The notes under the pieces: generated by a model
What the model was told of the DNA's origin: nothing
The model's database searches: none
Seen by the model: only the letters and a program-made list of their open reading frames with translations
Translations under genes and position numbers: made by a program
Part shown: piece after piece, positions 1-6,668 of the stretch
Position numbering within the stretch: position 1 is the stretch's first letter
Layout: every line of letters begins with the position of its first letter
Source: Clostridiales bacterium
GTDB taxonomy: Bacteria; Bacillota; Clostridia; Oscillospirales; JAAYXM01
DNA: 7,056 nt
Assembly (NCBI GenBank): GCA_012515925.1
Contig: JAAYXM010000107.1
Span: 1-7,056, forward strand
Direction: 5' to 3'

Positions 1-960
1 ATACCGGGTTTTCTTATAGGGCTCGAAAACCGTGGTGAACAACGTATCGAGGTTGCTGCCCTTTCTGCGCGCAATTATGTACTCAAGGCTGTCTATACCG
101 TTTTGAATATTGGTTGCGACATTTGGCGGCAGTGTCGTTGTTATTGCAAAATCACTTAATTCATAACCATCGGAAATCATGGTCAGGCGCAGGTGAAGGT
201 TGTTTCCTTTGCCCTTTAAAACACGCCTGAAATCCGTAACGTCAAAATCAACCTCAAAATTCGCGGGCGGATTTTCCTCCTTGCGTACGTTTTTAAGCCA
301 GGTAAAGCCCGTCGGATATTTCAGGTAGCCGTCGGAGGACGAGTTTAAATTAGTATAGGGGTCCGGTCCGTAAGGAACATCCGGCCCCGCGTATGTTCCG
401 ATATACTCGTTGTTTTCGTTAACCTGGGGAACTAAATTCAGACCCTTTGTCTCGTGTATTTTTTTTGACTGCGAGTGAAAGCTGTATACATGGTCGTTGC
501 CGCCCTTGACACGGAAAAAGTCAACCGCATAAGATGTATCCTCGTTTGCCTTGACCATAACCACGGTTCTTCTGTATGTATCCGTGTTTGGATATATTGT
601 GGGGGAATCGATATCCATAATTTTGACAATGCCCGAATCATCGAAATGATACGGCGTTCCGTGCACTATATTACCATGCGTCCTGCCGTTGACCTGGACC
701 GTATTGTGACTTAGCACCTGGTCAACGAACTGAATGCGATTCGGCTGGGTGCCTGTCTGTTCGGGATATCCCAAATCCGGAGCCATATTGAGCCCGTATG
801 CGTCAATGAACAGATTAAGCTGGTCGTCATGACCGTGCGCGGTGTTCCTGCCGAAATAAATCGCGTAATCTGTTGTATTGTTAATCTCGGTGCCGGGATC
901 CGCCGATTTGTATATGTCGCCGTCCCGAAGTATTGCCATGCCGTACCCTGTCAGCATCTT
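1..960 (-). other. Heparinase II/III C-terminal β-sandwich domain
   Basis: Residues about 1775-2094, opening with the family-typical GYGMAILRDGD (1779-1789). It contains AHGHDDQLNLFIDAYG (1815-1830) and PDLGYP, then SHNTVQVNG (1858-1866). From recall of Pedobacter heparinase II, the H-x-H-D block carries a catalytic His and zinc ligands, and a later His completes the site. H1816, H1818, D1819 and H1859 are therefore the candidates here. The last visible segment, YIIARRKGSNLDTLFTTVFEPY, is typical of the end of this domain, so the catalytic part is almost complete at the window edge. Anything further C-terminal is not visible. Confidence 0.85.
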
Positions 961-3900
961 GCTCTTTAGTTTCATTTCCCCATACTTTTTGATAACATCA
1001 CGTATTTCGTCCGCAAGACTTTCCGGATTTTCAACCGTTATACCGTAACGCAGCCCGTCTGTCGAGTTGTTATTGCATTTATAAATAAGCTGCGCAATAG
1101 CCGGAGTCTTTAACCGGTAAAATGCCATAATCAGCGTATCAAGCACCTGATCCGAGGTAAGGCCGGTGGACGCCACCGCACCCGAGTCACCGATCTGGGG
1201 CGTATAGTAATTACCCAGCGTGTATTCCATTTGCGCCGTAAAAAGCTTAGCGAATTTCGGGTTGTTATATACGTTATATTTTTCGTAGTTGCCATTGTTT
1301 GCAATTACCTCGCCTAAGATTATAAAGCTATCCATCCAGCTTCTGTTATAGCCCGGCGCAGCCTGATATCCGTTACCGTCACGGTCGACGCTCGTTGTAG
1401 AATCCATCAACGTGCGTAAAACATCACCGCCCGTACGAGGCGCCTTTCTTACATCAGGGGCGATTTCCGGAGCGAATGTCCATTCGAGCCATTCGTCGGT
1501 TTCGGGCTGCGAGTCGAGAACAACGGCGCCCGTGATTATCGCACGCTGAATAATGCCGAATCCGCCGCCTATCTCGTAATCCACCGCGGAGTTATACACG
1601 GTCCTTAATATATTGTTTTCAACGTTTTGCGTCAAGGCCTGTTTTGTATTTTTCGGACTTAGATTATATTTTTCGGCTTTATCGCTTAAGAAATTAATAA
1701 CGTACGGATCGTCGTAAATAGGATAGAACGCGTCATATGCGTCAATAAAGTCCCGAGCCAACTGGCATTCCCATCCACTGTCGAGTATCTTTCCCCTGTA
1801 TGAGTCGGGACGCCAGGTCTTCCATATTTCCCATTTATAGTCCGGGTATAAATCCGCGATACGGTCAAGCAGTATTGCGCCCGAACGCGCGTATTTCGAC
1901 TCGCCGGTATACACATACGCCTTGGACAAGGACCACAGCGCATCTCTGATTGTCTGGCTCCCATACTTCGGGGAATTACAGTACCACAATGCGTTATGCA
2001 GGTAATACGCTATATAATTATGACGCTCGACAACGCCGTTGGCATGTACCTTTCCGGTAAAATATCCGAATCCGTCGTCAACGCCCCAGCCCTCGCCCTT
2101 CTCGGGATAGAGCTGGTTATAAAGATATCCTTTTTCACCCTTTGCAACAAGCTCGTTGTTGTTTAGATTGGCAATATCCGGGTCGAAAACACCGTTTTCA
2201 TTAAGCCCGATTCTATAATAATTGCCGAAATCGTTTGACGGGAACCTGCGCTTGCAATCCGGGCATTGTATCTTCCACGGGGATGTAAGTGCGCTCGTTA
2301 CCCATCCGTAAGCACTGTATTTGGCGGCAATATCAGCCCTGCAATAGGGGCATATGAACTTATCCGGGTCATATTTTTCCGCGATATGGTAATATCTCGG
2401 GAGCCCCTCAGCAACGGGAAGGCTCCATAACAGATCGTCCTTGTCAATATACTTTTCCGCCGCCTTAATCGCTGTGTCGAGCTCATTCTTCGCCCAACTG
2501 TAATTTTTTATGTTTTCTCTGACAACCGCCTTGACCTCGTCCGTATAAATCGTTGAGGAGGTTTTACCGGAAATCAAAATCCTAACGGTTTTTTCCTCCG
2601 TCTCGCGGGTGTTCCCGCAATAGTCGATTATCGCTTTAACCGTTACGGTGCCCGTCTGATTGCCCGTTAGAATATTCCCGTCGATTACGGCCGCGTTTCC
2701 GGGCGATGAGGATACGATAACATATCTGGCGCTGTCCTCCGGCAGTGTAAATATATTGCCGTTTAACATTTCCGCCGAAGCCGAGAGTGTTGCTTTTTGA
2801 TTAATATATACGACTTCCGGCACAACCAGAGTTGCCCCCCGCATCTCGGATCTGTCTATTACGGTTATCTCCTTAACCTTCTCTATATAGGCACCTTTAT
2901 AAAAGGCTTTTACTATTATCTCGGTGGTGCCCGGAAAGCTCGCGGAAACCTGCCCGTTTCCGTCGACGCTCGCAATGCTCGCCTTTGCGCTGCGGTAGAT
3001 AAGCTCGATCTGCGACACATCAAGTTCGGTGCCGTCGAGCCGGTTTGCCGTTACGGTTATATTTGCGTTTTGATTAAACTCGACGGTATCTCCGTCACCG
3101 ACCGAAAAATCAATTTCTTTTAGCGATTTTGAACCGGATAATATAAGCTCCCTCTGATAAATATTCCCGCTAACTGAGCGTACAACTATAAGGTATTCGC
3201 CGGCGTGCGGAATAATAACCTCGCCTAAATCGGCGTGTCCGTTACCGGCCGAGCCCTTCCCGTTATACTCGCCTATCGGCTGCGTTGCGTTCAGTTGCGC
3301 CGTAATATCCTGTTCCGTCTGACCCGTATAGGGCAGTATATAATACTGCGTCGTGCCGCCGCCGCTCGCGCTATAGAACCCGGTACTCGCAAAATAGCTC
3401 CCCACCTCGGATATCGCGGTCTTGTACGCCACCCACTGCCCGGGACCCTTTATAACTATCTGCATGCAGGAGGAGAGCATGGTTATCGCATCGGATTCAG
3501 CCGTCAGGTTGTCCGCATAATAAACCCAGTCCCGATCACGCGCGGGAGCGGTTAATAACCGCCCGTCAATCGTCATTCCCGACGCGCCGTTAAAAACCCA
3601 CCGTTTTTGATGTTCCGACTCCTGCTTTTCGTATATATCTATACGAAAATCTCCGCTTGTAAAGCTGTTTCCTCTGACGGTCGCGGTTGCGCGCACCGTA
3701 ACAAATCCGGCTCCCGTGGTTGTAAGCTGCAAACCTGACAGACTTGCAATCCCGACAGGGTCCTGCGATACTATTTCAAACGACATATCCTCAATCGGAA
3801 TCGAAAGACGGTCCCCGTTGCTCAGCCTTGCCGCGGCGGACAGCAGCATGGTCTGTCCCACGGTTGAAACCGAGCTTGAGTTGATTTCAATCCTGTCCAC

Positions 3901-6282
3901 TCCGTATTCGAGGTCTACCGTAATATACAGCTTGTCGGATTTAACCACGCCATCCATTTCGACGGTCACGCTTATTTCCGCCGTACCGGCTGATACTCCC
4001 GTGATTTTCCCGGTTTTTGCGTCAATACCGGCTATTTCCGGATTCGAAGAGGAATAGCTTATAGTCGCGCCGGAAATATCCGCACGTCCGCCGCTTTCGA
4101 GGATTCCCTGTATTACATAGGCAAATATGCTTTCGTTTACGCCTATATGCTCGGATTCAAGCCCCAGGGTTACTTCCGCCAGGGACGTTCCGTCGAGTAT
4201 GAGCTTTGCGGGGTACATATACCTCCGCGAGGTCGGATTGTCGGTACTCGCCTGCATAATAAGCAAGTACTCCCCCCGGTTTTCAAATACCGCCTCTCCC
4301 ATATATTTAGACTCGACCGCGGCCGTTGCCTGATACGCGTCAACGGTTGAAAACCTGTTTTCCGATGTTAAATAGCTTTCGATGCTTATACTGTCCGTTT
4401 TCGTTTCTTCCGTGATTTCAAGTTTATAAAAGTTAATTTTTGCCGCGGTGTTCCTGCAGTACATGTCAAGCGTTGCCCTGTACCGCCCCGGGTTTGTCAC
4501 TTGTATTTTAAAGGCAACCCATTCTCCGGTTTTACTGAAAATCTGCGTGAAGTTCGCGAGCATCTGCACGGGCTCGGCTACGGTTTCGGATATTGTATCA
4601 TTCACATATGCCCATGCCCGTTCTTCTCCATAGCTTGTATATGTGCGCACATCCGATCCCATACCCGCGGAAACATCCTCGTTATACACGCCGCGCCTGA
4701 AATCATATTCGGCTACCACTCCCGCAAGCTCTGCCGGCTCCTCCGGCTCAATGTCCGCAACCATCAGGTTTATTTCCTTTACTATTTCAACTTCTCCGAG
4801 TTTTATAACAGCCCGGATTGCGGCAACACCCTCCGAAACGGCATTTATCAGACCGCTTTCCCGGTCAACCACGGCTATTTCGGGGGTTAAGCTCTGATAG
4901 GTGATTTCGGCGCCCTTGGCTACCTGTCCGCTGCTGAGATAGCCGACGGCGGTAACGGTTGTGCTTTCGCCCACGCTGATGGTGCTTCTGTCCAGGGATA
5001 TTATCGCCGTGCTAAGATCATATACTATCCCGTTTAACTCAAGACCCTGGGGGAACATATAGGTACCGCTGCCCGAATAATTATAGCGCCCCATAGCGTC
5101 GCCGCGGAAGATTATGAAGTAACTGCCTGCCTGTTCAAATGCAATGTCGTCAATATCCGCGGTCTGAACCTCGGTATTAACATCCCGCGTATTTACTTGT
5201 CCGTATCTGTTATACGGATTTATAAGCGCGGCTATTTCCTCCCTTGAATACCCGCCGGGCTTGCTCTCGTCATAGGGCGCCGAGTAAACGCCTATCACTG
5301 CGCCGTTATTTTTCTGCGACAGATAGGTAAAGCTTGCCTTGTACCTTCCCGGAGTTTCCACATTAATCTTAAAGGCTACCCATCCGCCTATCATATTAGC
5401 CAACTGAATGTATGTCGGCCCTATTATATTTCCTGAGGTGTCGGACGTGTTATATGTTCCGTCGACGTATGCCCAGGGACGTGTCGGCAAATCATATTCC
5501 GTGTTGTCCGCGAAATACTCGTTTACATTTGCGTAAGTTTCGAGCCGGGTCTGTCCCATTTTCGGCGGAAGCTTTATTGTTATCGTATCGCCGGAATACT
5601 CGTGCACCTCGCTCGGGTCCCGTCCGTCAAGCATAAGCTCGCGCACGAGCATCCAACAATTGCTCGCGGCCGGGTTTTTCCCTTCGGCTTTATATATCAG
5701 CAGATACTCGCCGGCTGAAAGCTCAGTCTCCTCAAACCCGATTTTGTCCACCTTTATATCCGGGCTGTATGTATCCGCTTCACCCAGCTTATATGCGTTT
5801 GTTTCGGTTAATTCGTCCAATAATCGCGCGTCTGTCTCCGAATCGGGCAGGGGAGCCAAATACACTCCTACGATACCCGTCCTGCTATAGCTGTAATACT
5901 CCAATAAAGGTCTGAAAACACCGCTGTACGGTATATTTATCCTGAAGGCTAAATATTCACCGGGCCTTGCGGCACCTGTTGAATAGGCGTAGTTTATTTT
6001 ATTGTTGTCCGGGTGGGCGGTATCTGAGCAATTCGAAAAGGCGTACGTCCAGTTGCGCCCCGAGTCGCCGTAATCGGTAAACGCGTTTAGCTCGTCACCG
6101 TTTACGATATCCTGATAAGCGCCCGCATAGGTTGTTATCTTTACAACCTGACCCGTATAGTCCGAAGCCCTTGCGGAAAACACGGTTCCCAAACCCGGAA
6201 GCAGGTTTATAATAAACGCAGCGGACAAAATCAATGACAGCATCCTGAATGCGATAAATCCGGATGATATTTTGTTTTTCAT
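1..6282 (-). CDS. Giant secreted modular heparinase II/III-family polysaccharide lyase (3' end outside window)
   Basis: The frame begins at ATG 6282 and is open for 2,094 codons to the left edge with no stop, so the C-terminus is missing. Order of parts: signal peptide 1-39; four copies of a β-sandwich, carbohydrate-binding-like module (about 40-220, 221-418, 521-698, 893-1050); five BIG_2-like Ig modules (about 426-510, 703-790, 795-884, 1055-1143, 1148-1238); lyase from about 1241 with an α/α-toroid, a CPYC/CPDC ribbon (1311-1343), and a C-terminal sandwich from about 1775 containing AHGHDD (1815-1820) and SHNT (1858-1861). Heparinase II/III-type enzymes cleave uronic-acid-containing polysaccharides by β-elimination. 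The family call rests on motif order and fold pattern; the substrate is unknown. Most family members are about 600-900 residues, so this one is unusually long because of its N-terminal binding modules. It acts outside the cell. It lies 68 bp downstream of another exported-protein gene and is probably co-transcribed with it. A non-catalytic relative is possible but unlikely, given the conserved His and Tyr motifs. Confidence 0.9.
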   Translation of the reverse strand, partial: MKNKISSGFIAFRMLSLILSAAFIINLLPGLGTVFSARASDYTGQVVKITTYAGAYQDIVNGDELNAFTDYGDSGRNWTYAFSNCSDTAHPDNNKINYAYSTGAARPGEYLAFRINIPYSGVFRPLLEYYSYSRTGIVGVYLAPLPDSETDARLLDELTETNAYKLGEADTYSPDIKVDKIGFEETELSAGEYLLIYKAEGKNPAASNCWMLVRELMLDGRDPSEVHEYSGDTITIKLPPKMGQTRLETYANVNEYFADNTEYDLPTRPWAYVDGTYNTSDTSGNIIGPTYIQLANMIGGWVAFKINVETPGRYKASFTYLSQKNNGAVIGVYSAPYDESKPGGYSREEIAALINPYNRYGQVNTRDVNTEVQTADIDDIAFEQAGSYFIIFRGDAMGRYNYSGSGTYMFPQGLELNGIVYDLSTAIISLDRSTISVGESTTVTAVGYLSSGQVAKGAEITYQSLTPEIAVVDRESGLINAVSEGVAAIRAVIKLGEVEIVKEINLMVADIEPEEPAELAGVVAEYDFRRGVYNEDVSAGMGSDVRTYTSYGEERAWAYVNDTISETVAEPVQMLANFTQIFSKTGEWVAFKIQVTNPGRYRATLDMYCRNTAAKINFYKLEITEETKTDSISIESYLTSENRFSTVDAYQATAAVESKYMGEAVFENRGEYLLIMQASTDNPTSRRYMYPAKLILDGTSLAEVTLGLESEHIGVNESIFAYVIQGILESGGRADISGATISYSSSNPEIAGIDAKTGKITGVSAGTAEISVTVEMDGVVKSDKLYITVDLEYGVDRIEINSSSVSTVGQTMLLSAAARLSNGDRLSIPIEDMSFEIVSQDPVGIASLSGLQLTTTGAGFVTVRATATVRGNSFTSGDFRIDIYEKQESEHQKRWVFNGASGMTIDGRLLTAPARDRDWVYYADNLTAESDAITMLSSCMQIVIKGPGQWVAYKTAISEVGSYFASTGFYSASGGGTTQYYILPYTGQTEQDITAQLNATQPIGEYNGKGSAGNGHADLGEVIIPHAGEYLIVVRSVSGNIYQRELILSGSKSLKEIDFSVGDGDTVEFNQNANITVTANRLDGTELDVSQIELIYRSAKASIASVDGNGQVSASFPGTTEIIVKAFYKGAYIEKVKEITVIDRSEMRGATLVVPEVVYINQKATLSASAEMLNGNIFTLPEDSARYVIVSSSPGNAAVIDGNILTGNQTGTVTVKAIIDYCGNTRETEEKTVRILISGKTSSTIYTDEVKAVVRENIKNYSWAKNELDTAIKAAEKYIDKDDLLWSLPVAEGLPRYYHIAEKYDPDKFICPYCRADIAAKYSAYGWVTSALTSPWKIQCPDCKRRFPSNDFGNYYRIGLNENGVFDPDIANLNNNELVAKGEKGYLYNQLYPEKGEGWGVDDGFGYFTGKVHANGVVERHNYIAYYLHNALWYCNSPKYGSQTIRDALWSLSKAYVYTGESKYARSGAILLDRIADLYPDYKWEIWKTWRPDSYRGKILDSGWECQLARDFIDAYDAFYPIYDDPYVINFLSDKAEKYNLSPKNTKQALTQNVENNILRTVYNSAVDYEIGGGFGIIQRAIITGAVVLDSQPETDEWLEWTFAPEIAPDVRKAPRTGGDVLRTLMDSTTSVDRDGNGYQAAPGYNRSWMDSFIILGEVIANNGNYEKYNVYNNPKFAKLFTAQMEYTLGNYYTPQIGDSGAVASTGLTSDQVLDTLIMAFYRLKTPAIAQLIYKCNNNSTDGLRYGITVENPESLADEIRDVIKKYGEMKLKSKMLTGYGMAILRDGDIYKSADPGTEINNTTDYAIYFGRNTAHGHDDQLNLFIDAYGLNMAPDLGYPEQTGTQPNRIQFVDQVLSHNTVQVNGRTHGNIVHGTPYHFDDSGIVKIMDIDSPTIYPNTDTYRRTVVMVKANEDTSYAVDFFRVKGGNDHVYSFHSQSKKIHETKGLNLVPQVNENNEYIGTYAGPDVPYGPDPYTNLNSSSDGYLKYPTGFTWLKNVRKEENPPANFEVDFDVTDFRRVLKGKGNNLHLRLTMISDGYELSDFAITTTLPPNVATNIQNGIDSLEYIIARRKGSNLDTLFTTVFEPYKKTRY
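961..2562 (-). other. Lyase α/α-toroid domain with embedded Cys4 zinc-ribbon-like motif
   Basis: Residues about 1241-1774. The helical region begins YTDEVKAVVRENIKNYSWAK. A C-x2-C pair (C1311, C1314) and a second pair (C1340, C1343), 25 residues apart, form a ribbon-like insert followed by RRFPSNDFGNYY. Downstream are GWGVDDGFGYF (about 1378-1390), RHNYIAYYLHNALW (1420-1433), and DGNGYQAAPGYNRSW (1635-1649). In heparinase II/III enzymes a Tyr in a block like the last one acts in catalysis, so Y1645 is the best candidate here. Trp and Tyr are frequent, as expected of a glycan cleft. The assignment comes from motif recognition; no alignment was run. Confidence 0.85.
2569..3120 (-). other. Tandem BIG_2-like Ig domains B4 and B5
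   Basis: B4 (about 1055-1143) starts KEIDFSVGDGDTVEFNQ and has the core ASIASVDGNGQVSA (1101-1114). B5 (about 1148-1238) has VVYINQKATLSASAEMLNG near its start and the core SSSPGNAAVIDGNILTG. They form the last spacer before the catalytic region, repeating the two-Ig pattern seen between M3 and M4. Confidence 0.74.
3133..3606 (-). repeat. Module M4: fourth copy of the carbohydrate-binding-like repeat
   Basis: Residues about 893-1050, the shortest copy. Landmarks: DWVYYA (918-923), GPGQWVAYK (946-954), HAGEYLIVV, and the closing LILSG (1046-1050). A Gly/Ala/Asn-rich insertion (GEYNGKGSAGNG) precedes the second half. Its landmark order matches M1-M3. Confidence 0.66.
3631..4176 (-). other. Tandem BIG_2-like Ig domains B2 and B3
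   Basis: B2 (about 703-790) carries the classic SSNPEIAGID (745-754), TGKITGVSAGTAEISVTV block and is the clearest BIG_2 copy. B3 (about 795-884) opens with VDRIEINSSSVSTVGQ and has a degenerate core (SQDPVGIASLSG, 839-850), so its assignment rests on position, length and strand pattern. Together they space M3 from M4. Confidence 0.75.
4189..4722 (-). repeat. Module M3: third copy of the carbohydrate-binding-like repeat
   Basis: Residues about 521-698. Landmarks: AWAYVN (576-581), GEWVAFKIQV (606-615), PGRY, ENRGEYLLIM, and the closing LILDG (694-698). WVAFKI is shared with M2 exactly. It is separated from M2 by B1. The sugar-binding role is inferred. Confidence 0.68.
4753..5007 (-). other. 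BIG_2-like Ig domain B1
   Basis: Residues about 426-510. The pattern is typical of bacterial Ig-like group 2 domains: ISLDRSTISVGES at the start (428-440), then SLTPEIAVVD (464-473), a G-L-I-N-A-V-S-E-G turn, and a final alternating strand. A short Pro/Glu linker (EPEEPAELAG, 512-521) joins it to M3. Such domains act as rigid spacers or weak adhesion modules in secreted bacterial proteins. Confidence 0.8.
5029..5622 (-). repeat. Module M2: second copy of the carbohydrate-binding-like repeat
   Basis: Residues about 221-418, directly following M1 with no Ig spacer. Landmarks: PWAYVD (269-274), GGWVAFKINV (299-308), PGRY (311-314), GVYSAP, QAGSYFIIF, and the closing LELNG (414-418). The spacing of these landmarks matches M1 and M3, which supports duplication of one domain. 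The role as a glycan-binding module is inferred from its position in a lyase and its conserved aromatics. Confidence 0.68.
5623..6165 (-). repeat. Module M1: first copy of the carbohydrate-binding-like repeat
   Basis: Residues about 40-220. It shares the landmarks of the other copies: an early W-x-Y (W78), GEYLAFRINI (108-117) followed by a P-Y-S-G turn, then GVYLAP, SAGEYLLIY, and a closing LMLDG (216-220). It is the most divergent copy: Y110 stands where M2-M4 have Trp. Cys85 and Cys209 occur only here and might form a disulfide. The closing beta strand and L-x-L-D/N-G end resemble family 6/35-like sandwiches in style, but I cannot assign a known CBM family. Confidence 0.65.
6166..6282 (-). 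other. Signal peptide of the giant lyase
   Basis: The first 39 residues show a basic n-region (MKNK, with R13), a hydrophobic core of about 20 residues (L15 to L31, rich in L, I, A and F), and an A-R-A site at 37-39 ahead of SDY. This fits Sec export with signal peptidase I cleavage after A39. There is no lipobox cysteine, so a lipoprotein is not supported. Confidence 0.88.
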
Positions 6283-6287
6283 TATAT

Positions 6288-6294
6288 CCTCCCC
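6288..6294 (-). promoter_or_regulatory. Ribosome binding site fixing the lyase start
   Basis: On the minus strand GGGGAGG is followed by ATATA and then the ATG at 6282. This is a near-perfect Shine-Dalgarno with 5-nt spacing. It decides the start over an ATG at 6297, which meets a stop within five codons, and over the internal Met14, which would remove the n-region of the signal peptide. Confidence 0.88.
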
Positions 6295-6309
6295 ATGTTT
6301 TTGTGTAAT

Positions 6310-6341
6310 TCAGGGTGGAAAAATTCCCGCTTCCACCCTGA
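6310..6341 (-). other. Intergenic perfect hairpin between the two genes
   Basis: TCAGGGTGGAA (6310-6320) and TTCCACCCTGA (6331-6341) are an exact 11-bp inverted repeat around a 10-nt loop. The stem lies 9 nt past the upstream stop codon and ends 15 nt before the GGGGAGG site of the lyase. Read on the minus strand it is followed by AATTACACAAAAA, with no run of T, so it does not meet the usual form of an intrinsic terminator. It may be a weak terminator, an mRNA-stabilising or processing stem, or a control of downstream expression. Confidence 0.75.
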
Positions 6342-6350
6342 TGCCTGCCG

Positions 6351-6668
6351 CTAAATGCTTTCGATGTTGCTGTAAACCACCGTGTGTTCTCCGGTATTTA
6401 CATTTATATAAATCATATACGCTCTTGCATACCATGTTCCGTCCGCGTCGTCGCACCTTGCCGTAAACTGACCGTTTGGTTCGCCCGACTGCGCTATTGC
6501 CTTGATAACACCCGGGGTTTCAGTATTAAACGTTGAACCGGTTGCGTTAACTGCGTTGTCGGTAAGCAAAATCCCGCTTTCAATCATCTCGAATCCGGCC
6601 GGGGTTGTTCGCTCCGCAGCAAATACCGCTTTATCTCCGATTTTCTTAGGTGCGTCCATTATTGTCTG
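6351..6668 (-). other. C-terminal β-rich domain of the upstream exported protein
   Basis: Visible residues about 130-234. The order KAVFAAERTTP, then GFEMIESGILLTD, then a Thr/Asn-rich loop, GVIKAIAQSGEPNGQFTA, and finally GTWYARAYMIYINV with HTVVYSNIESI at the terminus, gives a pattern that I associate with the C-termini of large secreted clostridial proteins. I cannot name a Pfam family for it. The protein stops right after the last strand. Confidence 0.55.

Noticed and set aside
1686..2486. Minus-strand open frames within the lyase gene in other frames
   Set aside because: They overlap the well-supported lyase frame and encode Arg-rich sequence without recognisable domains.
475..5890. Many plus-strand open frames of 60-130 codons
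   Set aside because: They lie opposite the continuous 2,094-codon minus-strand frame, lack convincing ribosome binding sites, and their products are low-complexity or Cys/Arg-rich strings typical of antisense shadows.
2569..6165. DNA-level tandem repeats or CRISPR-like array across the repeated modules
   Set aside because: The repetition is visible only in the protein; no repeated identical DNA units or regular spacers were found.
6280..6288. TATAAT-like hexamer on the minus strand overlapping the lyase start codon
   Set aside because: It overlaps the ATG and follows the Shine-Dalgarno directly, so it would give a leaderless transcript lacking that site; no matching -35 element was seen.
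6310..6341. Calling the intergenic hairpin an intrinsic terminator
   Set aside because: Neither strand has a T-rich tract after the stem: the minus strand reads AATTACACAAAAA and the plus strand reads TGCCTGCCG.
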